A DNA stretch of 37,358 nucleotides from Rhizobium ecuadorense. GTDB taxonomy: Bacteria > Pseudomonadota > Alphaproteobacteria > Rhizobiales > Rhizobiaceae. Each line of letters opens with the position of its first letter. The first letter of the stretch is position 1. The position numbers were made by a program, and so were the translations under genes. Location of the stretch: the NCBI RefSeq assembly GCF_001187535.1, contig NZ_LFIO01000835.1, positions 1 through 37,358 on the forward strand, read 5' to 3'. Shown here one piece after another: positions 8,236 through 16,479 of this stretch. The notes beneath the pieces were generated by a model, which had not been told where the DNA came from, ran no database searches, and saw nothing but the letters and a program-made list of their open reading frames with translations.

Positions 8236-9954
8236 ATGACGACGGTCTCGGCCACAGGGATTTTTTCGGAGCGTACGATCAGAAGGGCGAGGCTCGGTTC
8301 CGGCCTCGTCATTTTCGTCTTCGTCCTCATGCATTTGTCGAACCATGCGATCGGCCTGATTTCAGTCTCCGCCGCCGATAAAGCCGCCCGGCTGTTCATG
8401 GCGATCTGGCGCAATCCTCTCGGGACCGCCATTTTCTATTCGTCGGTTCTCACCCACATGGCGCTGGTGCTGCGCGCCATCTATATGCGCCGCAGCCTGG
8501 TCATGCCAAAGGGCGAGATGGCGCAGATCGTGCTCGGCCTGCTGATCCCGCTGCTCCTCATCGATCACGTCATCGGCACGCGCATCGCCCACGAACTCTA
8601 TGGCTATATCGATGACTACGAGACGGTCGTCGGCTCGCTGTGGATCAGGGCGCCGGCGAACGGCTTGCGGCAGGCATTCGGTCTCGTCGCCGTCTGGATC
8701 CACGGCTGCATCGGCCTGCATTTCTGGCTGCGCTACCGCCCCTGGTACCCGGGCCTGGCGCCGCTGCTGCTGGCGCTGGCGATCCTCGTGCCGGTGCTCT
8801 CGCTGCTCGGCTTCGTCGAAATGGGCCGCACACTCGCCGACCCGTCCTATCAGCAGGCAATCGCCAACAGCCCCTATAAGGCGACGGTCAATGCCCGTTA
8901 CGCCTCGAACCCGGAAGTCCACCGTGAGGTCTCGACAATCCGCGCCGGGCTCTACGGCGCCTTCTCGGCCTCGCTGCTGATCGTCGTCGCCGCCCGCGCC
9001 CGGCGCAAGCTGAAGGAGCGTCTCGATCAGGTCGCCGTGCATTATCCGGGCGGCGAGGTGATCCGTGTGCCGCGCGGCTTCTCGGTGCTGGAGGCAAGCC
9101 GGCTCGGCGGCCTGCCGCATTATGCCGTCTGCGGCGGCAAGGGCCAGTGCTCCACCTGCCGGGTGCAGATCCTCGGCGACTACGAAAATCTACCTGTCCC
9201 CGACAAGATGGAGCAGACGACGCTGAGGCGCATCAATGCCGGTCCGGATGTGCGGCTTGCCTGCCAGCTTCGCCCGAACCGCGATGTCGCGGTGGCGCCG
9301 CTGCTGGTGCCGGCGCTCGAAGCGACCCTTCCCGTCAACAGCCAGGAGACCAGCCCGGGGCGCGAGCGCGAGATCGCCGTGCTCTTCGTCGATATCCGCC
9401 ATTTCACCACGCTGACGGAAACGCGCCTGCCCTTCGACGTCGTCTTCCTGCTGAACCGCTATTTCGCCATCATCGGCAAGGCGGTGGAGCAGGCAGGCGG
9501 GCGGCTCGACAAGTTCATCGGCGACGGCGCCATGGCGCTCTTCGGCCTCAACACCGCGCCGGAAGAGGCCTGCCGTCAGGCGCTCAAGGCGGCCGCGGCG
9601 ATTGTCGCCGAGATCGAGAAACTGGCCGCCGAACTCGCCGAGGAACTGGCGCTGCCGCTGCGCATCGCGATCGGCATTCACACCGGCCCGGCCGTGGTCG
9701 GCACGATGGGCTATGGCCGGGTGCGCAGCATGACGGCGATCGGCGATACCGTCAATGTCGCGAGCCGGCTGGAAAGTGCGGCCAAGGAATTCGAAGCGGC
9801 GATCGTCATCTCCGAGCCGGTGGCGACGCTTTCCGGCGCCGATCTTTCCGGCATCGAAAGCCGCGACATCAGCGTGCGCGGCCGCGCCCTGCCCTTGAAA
9901 GTCTATGTCATTCCGAGAGAGAAAGCGGCAGAACCGCTCGAAGGAAAAGACTGA
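8236..9954 (+). CDS. cyaC: Redox-regulated class III adenylate cyclase, CyaC type (6TM diheme anchor, 2Fe-2S, cyclase)
   Basis: Makes cAMP from ATP under redox control at the inner membrane. The 572 residues read as three modules. (1) A hexahelical anchor (about 20-255) has His residues at 33, 37, 74, 111, 119, 156 and 162, the pattern of diheme-b succinate:quinone oxidoreductase anchors. (2) A plant-type 2Fe-2S ferredoxin domain (about 270-355) has ligands Cys299, Cys305, Cys308 and a distal Cys343. (3) A cyclase domain (about 375-560) has metal Asp386 and Asp430, the adenine-specifying pair Lys426/Asp504, and transition-state Asn507/Arg511. This matches S. meliloti CyaC, reported as a quinone-responsive diheme-b adenylate cyclase carrying an Fe-S cluster. 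The ATG at 8236 follows ACGGGA. It overlaps the next gene by one base (TGATG). Confidence 0.92.
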   Translation: MTTVSATGIFSERTIRRARLGSGLVIFVFVLMHLSNHAIGLISVSAADKAARLFMAIWRNPLGTAIFYSSVLTHMALVLRAIYMRRSLVMPKGEMAQIVLGLLIPLLLIDHVIGTRIAHELYGYIDDYETVVGSLWIRAPANGLRQAFGLVAVWIHGCIGLHFWLRYRPWYPGLAPLLLALAILVPVLSLLGFVEMGRTLADPSYQQAIANSPYKATVNARYASNPEVHREVSTIRAGLYGAFSASLLIVVAARARRKLKERLDQVAVHYPGGEVIRVPRGFSVLEASRLGGLPHYAVCGGKGQCSTCRVQILGDYENLPVPDKMEQTTLRRINAGPDVRLACQLRPNRDVAVAPLLVPALEATLPVNSQETSPGREREIAVLFVDIRHFTTLTETRLPFDVVFLLNRYFAIIGKAVEQAGGRLDKFIGDGAMALFGLNTAPEEACRQALKAAAAIVAEIEKLAAELAEELALPLRIAIGIHTGPAVVGTMGYGRVRSMTAIGDTVNVASRLESAAKEFEAAIVISEPVATLSGADLSGIESRDISVRGRALPLKVYVIPREKAAEPLEGKD

Positions 9955-10832
9955 TGCCCGGCACACCGTGGCTGACCGCCAAATATTGGAGCCGCCGGCT
10001 GCGCAAGGCGCGTAATGCCGCCGCCTCGCGCTTCTTCGACACCCGTTTCGGCCGGCGGCTGCTGATCGAAAATATCGGCCCGCGCGTCGTCTCGATGACG
10101 GTCGATGCCGGCGACCATCTGATGACTTTCTCGCCTTCCGACTATATCGGCCGCAAGGTCTTCCGGAAGGGCCATTTCGAGCGCGACGCCGTCGACCGGC
10201 TGATCGCCATCCTGCGCGAGCGCGGCCTGCTGAGAAAAGACGCGACGCTGCTCGAGATCGGCGGCAATATCGGCACCCAGACCGTCTATTTCGCCTTGAG
10301 CGGCACCTATGCCGGGATCGTCAGCATCGAGCCCGACCCGCGCAATTTCCCGCTGCTTGAACTCAACATCCGCCAGAACCGGCTCACGGAAAAGGTCCGC
10401 CTCGTCAATTGCGCCGCCGGCGAGAGTGAAGGCGAGATCGACTTTTTTTTGAACCGCAACAATCACGGCAAGAGCAGCGCCCTCCGCCAGAGCCCGACCG
10501 ACAGGAAGATCAGCGTGCCCGTGAAGCCGGTCTCCGAGATCCTCGCCGGCCTCTCGATCGACCCTGGAGCAATCGGCCTCGTCTGGATGGATATCGAAGG
10601 CTATGAGCCGGTCGCCTGCCGCTCGATGCAGCCCCTGCTTTCCCGCCGCGTGCCGCTCCACATGGAGTTCACGCCGCTGTTCTATGGACCAGAGGGAACG
10701 AAAGCCTTCATCTCCATGCTTGCCGGCTACTACGAGGACTGCCTCGTGCTGTTCGAGGACCGCGAGGTGGAGATGAAGGTGCGCGATCTGCCGGGGGAGT
10801 TTGATCAGTATAACGTGCTGTTTTTGCCGTAG
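9954..10832 (+). CDS. FkbM family methyltransferase
   Basis: SAM-dependent methyltransferase of 292 residues; FkbM-type enzymes usually O-methylate sugars or polyketides. SAM motif I is 'LLEIGGNIGTQTVYFAL', followed by 'GIVSIEPDPRNFPLLELN' (acidic residue after beta-2), 'VNCAAGESEG' and the hallmark 'VWMDIEGYEP'. The frame is open upstream to 9147, but that part is antiparallel noise over cyaC; the ATG at 9954 overlaps the cyaC stop and is preceded by AAGGAAAAGA. The coupling to cyaC is tight, suggesting joint expression, although a functional link is unclear. Its last 274 bp (10559-10832) are repeated at 11461-11734. Surface-glycan methylation is a reasonable guess. Confidence 0.88.
   Translation: MPGTPWLTAKYWSRRLRKARNAAASRFFDTRFGRRLLIENIGPRVVSMTVDAGDHLMTFSPSDYIGRKVFRKGHFERDAVDRLIAILRERGLLRKDATLLEIGGNIGTQTVYFALSGTYAGIVSIEPDPRNFPLLELNIRQNRLTEKVRLVNCAAGESEGEIDFFLNRNNHGKSSALRQSPTDRKISVPVKPVSEILAGLSIDPGAIGLVWMDIEGYEPVACRSMQPLLSRRVPLHMEFTPLFYGPEGTKAFISMLAGYYEDCLVLFEDREVEMKVRDLPGEFDQYNVLFLP
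10559..10832 (+). repeat. Direct repeat, copy A: intact FkbM gene 3' end
   Basis: The last 274 bp of the FkbM gene match 11461-11734 with no gaps and about 18 mismatches counted by eye (about 93% identity). The match ends together at the stop codon. Downstream of the stop the two copies diverge at once. Confidence 0.85.
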
Positions 10833-11069
10833 AGCGAATTTTGAACGGGCTGCAACGTATTGATTAAGAGCGGCCCAGATTGGGGTAAGCGTTATGGGCA
10901 TCCGGACATTCCGCAATTGTTACAGATGTAGATGCTGCTGGCAACATAACAAGATCCGTATACGCAAGCGATTACGGCATTAAATCGTCAAACCGGGGAT
11001 CGATTCAATATAAATTATCGACCTTTCTTAATATCATTACTACAACTGGGACGAATCTAGGTTTGGACA

Positions 11070-11459
11070 ATGATAATTGCGAATTTACTCAAGACAACCT
11101 CAGCAATTCTTGTTGGAACATTCGCAGGATATTTTTTCAAAGCTTACCTTTATCATAGGACTGCAGAATACCCAAAATGCATCATTGCTGACAACGGAAC
11201 ACTAAAGTCTGCGACCGGCGGGCCAGTAATCGAAGTTGGAGAAATTCCCGACGCCGTTATGGTTGGGTACATTTTTGACAAAACCTGTGGGGCAGACCCC
11301 GTGATCGATCAAACGATAGCTCTCGCTTATCTTCAACAAGGCGGAAGGGTCCCCTTGAAAGAGACCGCGATAATACTATCGGAATCAAAAGCCCGCGGGT
11401 ACGTTGCCTTGCAATCCCTTATAGAAAATACTGAAAGGCAACATTCTGCCGAACCGTGA
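11070..11459 (+). CDS. Hypothetical protein, N-terminal membrane anchor, AT-rich
   Basis: A 129-residue protein that I do not recognise. One hydrophobic segment near residues 3-25 ('TTSAILVGTFAGYFFKAYLY') suggests a signal anchor or uncleaved signal. The remaining ~100 residues are soluble, with two cysteines ('YPKCII', 'DKTCGADP') that could form a periplasmic disulfide. Base composition and codon use are clearly more AT-rich than all neighbours (AAA, ATA, TCA and similar codons), as is the 237-bp leader 10833-11069, so this stretch is probably acquired. The stop overlaps a GTG that opens the downstream FkbM fragment (GTGA, 11456-11459). The start ATG has only a weak RBS. Confidence 0.5.
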   Translation: MIIANLLKTTSAILVGTFAGYFFKAYLYHRTAEYPKCIIADNGTLKSATGGPVIEVGEIPDAVMVGYIFDKTCGADPVIDQTIALAYLQQGGRVPLKETAIILSESKARGYVALQSLIENTERQHSAEP

Positions 11460-11734
11460 GCGACCCTGAAGCAATCGGTTTCGTCTGGATGGATATCGAA
11501 GGCTACGAGCCGATCGCCTGCCGCTCGATGCAGCCCCTGCTTTCCCGCCGCGTGCCGCTCCACATGGAGTTCACGCCGCTGTTCTACGGAGCCGAGGGCA
11601 CGAGAGCCTTCATCTCCATGCTCGCCGTCTACTATGAGGATTGCCTCGTCCTCTTCGAGGACCGCGAGGAGGAGATGAAGGTGCGGGATCTGCCGGGGGA
11701 GTTTGATCAGTATAACGTGCTGTTTTTGCCGTAG
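11456..11734 (+). pseudogene. FkbM methyltransferase 3' fragment (duplicate)
   Basis: This 92-codon open frame reproduces only the C-terminal third of the FkbM protein from 'VWMDIEGYEP' to the final 'YNVLFLP'. It lacks SAM motif I and cannot be an active methyltransferase. It is copy B of the 274-bp direct repeat. About half of the roughly 18 differences appear synonymous and there is no indel or internal stop. This suggests either a fairly recent duplication, gene conversion with copy A, or translation as a short peptide from the GTG at 11456. The AT-rich ORF lies immediately upstream and overlaps it by 4 bp. Confidence 0.8.
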
Positions 11735-11848
11735 AGGCGGCTTCTTGTGTCATTGATGCCGTCCACCACCTTACGGCATTGGCCAAGCAATCGTTGCAAC
11801 GCCAGTAAACTTCCTGACTTTCGCAACTTGGTAGAGTTCAGAAGCAAA

Positions 11849-12596
11849 ATGCGCTTGTTTTCATGCGTCCTCGTTTTTCTCGCTCATATGTTTGACAATG
11901 CTCATGCTGCATCCCGGCAGCAATTCACCGTACCGACGCCGGGCGGCCGGATCCTGGTCGAGAGCTTCGGGAGCTGCGCGAAGACAATATGCCCGGCTGT
12001 TCTGATCTTGAGCGGCAGCAAGGGCTTTGCAGCGGCCGCTTATGATGAGACTGGCCAGACGTTCCGGGCTGCGGGTTTGAATGCCTATCTCGTTCATATC
12101 CTGTCGGCAGCCGACCTCGACACTATCGCAGCAGCGAGCAGCGCACGGGCGCGGAGCGATTTTTATGCGCAACGGTTGCCGGAGTGGACGTCGGCCGTTC
12201 AGGCCGTGGCCGCCTATGTTGAGGGGCAATCGGGCCACGGCGGCAAGGTAGGCGTTCTCGGAATCTCCCTTGGCGCGCAAATCGCTTCGGCCGCTACGGT
12301 TGGACGCGCCGATATAGACGCCCTGGTGCTGGTCGATGGCGGCTTCCCGAACGGCTATTCGCAGCCTGTCCGTTCATTGCCGCCCTTGCTGCTCATCTGG
12401 GGAAGTGCTGATCGTACGTTTCCCTTGTCGATCGGCCGAGAACTGCAACGGACGGCACAACGGCTTGGAAGGGCCTGTTGCCCTCGATGTTTATGAAGCC
12501 GGCGCGCACGATTTTTTCCTGAGATCGACAAGCCCAAACGCTGCGACAGCACGCCAGAACGCAGCCGATTTCCTGGCATCGCAGCTGTCGCGATAG
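11849..12596 (+). pseudogene. Dienelactone-hydrolase-like alpha/beta hydrolase, frameshifted
   Basis: Secreted alpha/beta hydrolase remnant. The ATG at 11849 opens a clear signal peptide ('MRLFSCVLVFLAHMF...AHA'), then 'CPAVLILSGSKGF', the nucleophile elbow 'GVLGISLGAQ' and the acid-containing strand 'LLLIWGSADRTFPL'. Near 12466-12472 the frame shifts: the first frame ends in an unrelated tail at 12496, while the +1 frame continues the domain with 'LEGPVALDVYEAGAHDFFL', which carries the catalytic His, to a stop at 12596. One extra base in the CGGCTTGGAAG stretch would account for it. The gene is therefore broken, unless this is a base-call error. An upstream in-frame start at 11747 is less likely because it precedes the signal peptide. 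Confidence 0.75.
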
Positions 12597-12691
12597 TTCC
12601 GACCTCCGATCTGATGTCGGTTCCGTGCTGTAGGCGGACACAACGGTGATCGCATATTGTCATCGCCAAACACACCTTTGCGCCCCATGCG

Positions 12692-13663
12692 CTAAGGTAT
12701 CAGCAAAATACTGCCTGCGGCCCGCCCGGACTCCAATTCGATATGTGCTCTTGCAACATCTGCCAGGCTGAATTCCGCGGCGATCTGGCAGACGATCCCT
12801 GCTTCCATGGCCTCGACTGCCGCCTGCGCCGCCTCGTGGTATCTTGCGACATCGGCGCACCAGGCCATGATGCTCGGATGAGAGAGCGACTTGCCGGGCC
12901 GAAGCTCCTCGACCGGAACCGGTGGGACCGGACCGGCGGCTTGCCCGATGGTCACAGCCATCCCGAAGGCCCGGACCGAACGAAGGCTTTTGACCAGCAT
13001 ATCGCCGCCAATTCCGTCAATGGCGACGTCAACGCCGTTGCCATTCGTGAGCCGTTGGACCTCGGCGACGATATCGGCCCCTCGCCCGACGACGAGATGA
13101 TCCGCGCCGAAGGACTTGGCGAGCACTGCCTTTTCGGGACTGCTGACGGTGCCGATCACCGTGGCATCGAGCGACTTGGCCCAGCGGACGAGGATGCTTC
13201 CAAGCCCACCGGCGGCGGCGTGGATCAGAATACGACTTCCGTCGCGAACATCGCACGTCTTCTTCAGCAGCATGTAGGCCGTCATGCCCTTGAGCAACGA
13301 GCTCGCAGCCGTTTTCGCCGAAACCGCGTCGGGAAGCCTGATCACTCTTTCAGCGGCAATGGTCCTTGTCGAGCAGTAGGCTCCGACCGGCGGCCCCGCA
13401 TATGCCACCCGGTCGCCCTCTTGCAAACCCGTCACGTCAGGACCGACCGCTGCCACGACACCCGCAGCCTCGGCACCGATCACGGCCGGATAGGAGGGCA
13501 TCGGATAGATACCCTTGCGATGATAGACGTCCAGGAAATTGGTGCCGATCGCTTCATGACGAATTTCTATCTCGCCGCGACCGGGAGGAGCGGAACGATG
13601 ATCCTGTACCTGAAACCGGCTGACGTCGCCTGGGGCATTCAACGTTATGATCTGATCTGTCAT
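12692..13663 (-). CDS. Zinc-independent quinone oxidoreductase (MDR family)
   Basis: NADPH:quinone reductase-like enzyme of 323 residues, cytosolic. The N-terminal GroES-like fold carries 'EIRHEAIGTNFLDVYHRKGIYP' pieces and 'VIGAEAAGVVAAVG'. The cofactor domain has the 'AAAGGLGSILVRWAK' NADPH motif, and 'DVAIDGIGGDM' follows. Zinc-ligand cysteines of alcohol dehydrogenases are absent, as expected for QorA-type proteins. The ATG at 13663 is chosen for its GGAGATCGAACG leader and the family-typical start; a longer frame to 13798 runs into the divergent LysR gene. It is divergent from that LysR gene across 69 bp, the classical arrangement of a LysR target. Confidence 0.9.
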   Translation of the reverse strand: MTDQIITLNAPGDVSRFQVQDHRSAPPGRGEIEIRHEAIGTNFLDVYHRKGIYPMPSYPAVIGAEAAGVVAAVGPDVTGLQEGDRVAYAGPPVGAYCSTRTIAAERVIRLPDAVSAKTAASSLLKGMTAYMLLKKTCDVRDGSRILIHAAAGGLGSILVRWAKSLDATVIGTVSSPEKAVLAKSFGADHLVVGRGADIVAEVQRLTNGNGVDVAIDGIGGDMLVKSLRSVRAFGMAVTIGQAAGPVPPVPVEELRPGKSLSHPSIMAWCADVARYHEAAQAAVEAMEAGIVCQIAAEFSLADVARAHIELESGRAAGSILLIP

Positions 13664-13705
13664 CGTTCGATCTCCTTGATGCGCACAGGCTAGCGGCTGG
13701 CCAAG

Positions 13706-13754
13706 CGTGTGAAAATTCCCTATTGATTCACAATGAATGGGAGAAAATTCACAC
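13706..13754. promoter_or_regulatory. Candidate LysR operator between quinone oxidoreductase and lysR genes
   Basis: Two nested dyads surround the LysR start codon. The inner one is ATTG-N5-CAAT (13722-13734), which contains a T-N11-A-type LysR box. The outer one is GTGTGAA (13707-13713) paired with TTCACAC (13748-13754). Their position covers the LysR start and the divergent promoter space, compatible with autorepression. Protein binding is inferred. Confidence 0.35.
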
Positions 13755-14626
13755 AACTCGATTGGGACGACCTGCGGCATTTTCTGGCGCTGGCACAATC
13801 GGGAACGTTTTTAGGCGCAGCAAAGCAACTCGGCGTCGAGCACGCGACCATAAGTCGGCGCGTCTCATCGCTTGAAGCAACGCTCGAACGCAAGCTCATC
13901 GACCGTCGCGGGCGGCGCATTCTCCTCACTCTGGAAGGCGAGAAGGTTGCCAGGCATGCAGCTGTCATTGCCTTGCAGACTGCCGCGGTCGAGCAGATTG
14001 GGCGCAGCAGCGCGACGGAAGTGCGCGGACATGTGAGGATCAGTGCCCCGCCCGCTCTTTCGAGCGTGCTTCTGGCAAAGCCGATCGTGGCGATGCGGCG
14101 AGATCATCCGGGTGTGCAGATTACGCTTGTTGGCGAGAAGCGGTTTACGTCGTTGAACAGGCGCGAGGCGGACATCGCGATCCGACTGTCAAGACCGGAA
14201 GATGGCGACTATTCGATCACCAAGCTCCAGGAACTGACGTTCAACCTCTTCGCTTCGAAGCGTTACCTCGAAACCGTTGCACCGTCCGAATGGACGTTTA
14301 TCGGCTACGATGAAGCGATGAATTCCTCGCCGCAGCAATTGCGTCTCAACGAGGTGGCCGCCGGCCGCCAAATTGCGTTGCGATCATCCGTTCTGGAGTT
14401 TCAGGTCGCGGCCGCAATGCTTGACGGGGGTGTCGTCATGCTGCCCGATTTCGCGGTCCCTTTCGATCTTCAGCGGATCGAGGGCGAACATGCTCTCGTA
14501 CGGGAACTATGGTTGGTCGTGCACGCGGAGATCAAGGACGTTCCGGCTGTTCGTGTCGTCCTGGACGCGTTGAAGAACGCGTTCAAAAAGAAGCCTCATG
14601 CCGACCCGCCCCGTTTGTCCGAGTAG
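13733..14626 (+). CDS. LysR family transcriptional regulator
   Basis: DNA-binding regulator of 297 residues. The N-terminal winged helix-turn-helix has 'LRHFLALAQSGTFLGAAKQLGV' and 'TISRRVSSLE' (about residues 15-50), with the linker helix continuing to about 90. The periplasmic-binding-protein-like effector domain contains 'VRISAPPALSSVLL', 'ADIAIRLSRPEDGDY', 'LFASKRYLE' and 'LWLVVHAEIKDVPAVRVV'. This subgroup resembles regulators that control divergent oxidoreductase genes. It likely regulates the adjacent quinone oxidoreductase and itself. Confidence 0.92.
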   Translation: MNGRKFTQLDWDDLRHFLALAQSGTFLGAAKQLGVEHATISRRVSSLEATLERKLIDRRGRRILLTLEGEKVARHAAVIALQTAAVEQIGRSSATEVRGHVRISAPPALSSVLLAKPIVAMRRDHPGVQITLVGEKRFTSLNRREADIAIRLSRPEDGDYSITKLQELTFNLFASKRYLETVAPSEWTFIGYDEAMNSSPQQLRLNEVAAGRQIALRSSVLEFQVAAAMLDGGVVMLPDFAVPFDLQRIEGEHALVRELWLVVHAEIKDVPAVRVVLDALKNAFKKKPHADPPRLSE

Positions 14627-14738
14627 ATCAACGATATCGGCCGGGAACGGAAGATCGGCCTTGCACGCGTCGCCGCATTGACAGGAACGGCAGTGACGCG
14701 GCGACGTCCTCACGGGGCGTGGGCGCTGCGCGCGCTAT

Positions 14739-15650
14739 TCACGGCAGCGGCGCCGGCGTGTCGGCGAGCGTTCTGAGATAGGCGATCACATCAAGCCGAT
14801 CGGCTTCGTCAGGCGCGCCGCGGATTTCCATGTCGACGCCAGGCGTTGTCAGAGTGGGACCGGCGAGAAAAATATTGAGGTCCTCATACGTCCAGGACCC
14901 CTCCCAAGCCGACAGCGTTTTGGAGTAGCCGTCGAACTTGGTCGAGGCCTTGTCGCGTCCGACGACATTCCACAGATTGGGTCCCCTGGTGGGTCCACCT
15001 TGCGCACGGATGGCATGACAGGAGGAGCAGTTGGGGGCAAAGAACGCCGCGCCCTTTGCCGGGTCGCCTTTCGCCAGCTTCGCGGAAATCGGCTCGGGTT
15101 TCAGAATGGTGACCCCATGTTCCAGCAGATAGGCGGCGATGTCGGCATGATCGTCGTGCTTTGCAAGATGGTAGGCCGTCACAATGGCCGGGAGACGGGC
15201 GGGGTCGCCCCGGGTCCAAACGGCGTTGACGTCTGCGCCGGCTTCCACGAGCAGCTTGACGCAATCGAGACAGCCGTTCGCGACCGCGAAGTGCAGCATG
15301 CGTTCGCCCCGCGCGGCGGCATTCGGATCAGCACCGTGCGCCAACAACAGCCGCACGAGGTCGACGGCGTTGGTCAGGACGGCGCCGGTCAGCGGCAGGC
15401 CCATCGCCGACGGATTGTTCACACCCGCCCCGCGCTCGATCAGCAATTCCACGACTTCGGGATGGCCGCTACGAATTGCCAGGAAGAGAGGCGTGGCTCC
15501 CTTGTCCTGCTCCTCAATGTCGGCGCCGGCATCGAGGGCCGCCGCGATGGCCGTCACATCGCCGCTCTTGACCGCCTCGTGAAGCGGACCGCCATGGGCG
15601 GTTAAAGCAGCACTCAAATAGATGAGAAGGCTTCCGATCAGCTCACGCAT
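14739..15650 (-). CDS. Ankyrin-repeat protein fused to cytochrome c domain
   Basis: Exported 303-residue fusion. An N-terminal signal-like segment ('LIGSLLIYLSAALTAHGG') is followed by four or five ankyrin repeats (about 22-185: 'PLHEAVKSGDVTAIAAALDAGADI', cut here to 'PLHEAVKSGDV', 'TPLFLAIRSGHPEVVELLI', 'DLVRLLLAHGADPN', 'CLDCVKLLVEAGADVN'). After a linker comes a class I cytochrome c domain (about 193-300) with the covalent haem motif Cys208-x-x-Cys211-His212 ('CSSCH') and Met274 as probable sixth ligand, before 'RLDVIAYLRTL'. The haem domain requires periplasmic maturation, so the ankyrin part must also be periplasmic. It resembles cytochrome c2/c-552 domains next to oxidoreductases. Partners are unknown; no oxidoreductase is directly adjacent in operon. 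Confidence 0.88.
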   Translation of the reverse strand: MRELIGSLLIYLSAALTAHGGPLHEAVKSGDVTAIAAALDAGADIEEQDKGATPLFLAIRSGHPEVVELLIERGAGVNNPSAMGLPLTGAVLTNAVDLVRLLLAHGADPNAAARGERMLHFAVANGCLDCVKLLVEAGADVNAVWTRGDPARLPAIVTAYHLAKHDDHADIAAYLLEHGVTILKPEPISAKLAKGDPAKGAAFFAPNCSSCHAIRAQGGPTRGPNLWNVVGRDKASTKFDGYSKTLSAWEGSWTYEDLNIFLAGPTLTTPGVDMEIRGAPDEADRLDVIAYLRTLADTPAPLP

Positions 15651-15872
15651 CTGGCTCTCCCCCGGCCAATACGGTGATCGGAAATTATATACCCGATCAG
15701 CCCCATCGGCCAGTTCGGAGTGCGCCTATGGCGCCAACCACATTACCAGCGATTGATGGCAATGAACGCCGGCGAGCACGGCTGAAGCGGAGGCGAGTAG
15801 CGCGATCGGCGACGGCTTATTCCTGCGCCTTGTGAGGGGGTAACTCATCAAAGCAAGGAATGACGACCTTGC

Positions 15873-16412
15873 CTAACGTTGCTCAAAGTCTTCGGGCAAG
15901 CCCCACCGCCCACTGACGACGCCATATAGCATCAGAAGAGACAAGGAGCCCATCAATCCGCTCCACATGCAAGCAAACCAGATAGCGCTGTAGTCGATGG
16001 GACCGAACAGACTGACGCCAACTTCGCATTTTTGATTCGTACACTGTGAGGGCACATATGCCGCGCCATAAATGGCTAACGATGCTGCAGCGAGCCCGCA
16101 GATGGCAAACAGCATCGCCTTCGCCCTAGAGTGTTCCGGATTGCCGATGGACTTGATGCCCAGCCTCCGCATTAAAAACAGCGAAAAACATAAACATGGG
16201 ACTATCGTTGCCAATACCGCCGCCAATATCGAAATTGGCGTCCTGCTGAAATAGATCACAGAAATGTTGGCATAGAGATACGCCAAAACAGGGACGCTCG
16301 TGATCGAGGAAAACCAAGTCCTTGGGTTTTCGTGAAACATGATCCAAAGACTGCCAAGTGCAAAAAGCACCGGTATCGGACGAAAATGCCAACTCGAGAG
16401 CAACGTCAACAA
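15873..16412 (-). CDS. Hypothetical multi-pass membrane protein
   Basis: A 179-residue protein that I do not assign to a family. Five hydrophobic segments can be read: about 12-27 ('IPVLFALGSLWIMF'), 38-55, 60-82 ('ISILAAVLATIVPCLCFSLFL'), 98-118 ('AMLFAICGLAAASLAIYGAAY') and 143-166. Two cysteines in the loop 'PSQCTNQKCEVG' could form a disulfide. The start is uncertain: the full frame uses TTG at 16412, and an internal Met at residue 25 would remove part of the first helix. GC content is lower than that of the flanking genes. It stands alone, with no operon partner. Confidence 0.55.
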   Translation of the reverse strand: MLTLLSSWHFRPIPVLFALGSLWIMFHENPRTWFSSITSVPVLAYLYANISVIYFSRTPISILAAVLATIVPCLCFSLFLMRRLGIKSIGNPEHSRAKAMLFAICGLAAASLAIYGAAYVPSQCTNQKCEVGVSLFGPIDYSAIWFACMWSGLMGSLSLLMLYGVVSGRWGLPEDFEQR

Positions 16413-16479
16413 GGCGCACCTGCGGCTATACGGTCTTGAAGTTCAGGCTTAAGGTACAGCAGTCGCTACCCAACAACAC

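Noticed and set aside
9147..9953. Upstream extension of the FkbM open frame across cyaC
   Set aside because: This part is an Arg/Ala/Gly-rich translation of the wrong frame of cyaC. The true start is the ATG at 9954 with a good RBS.
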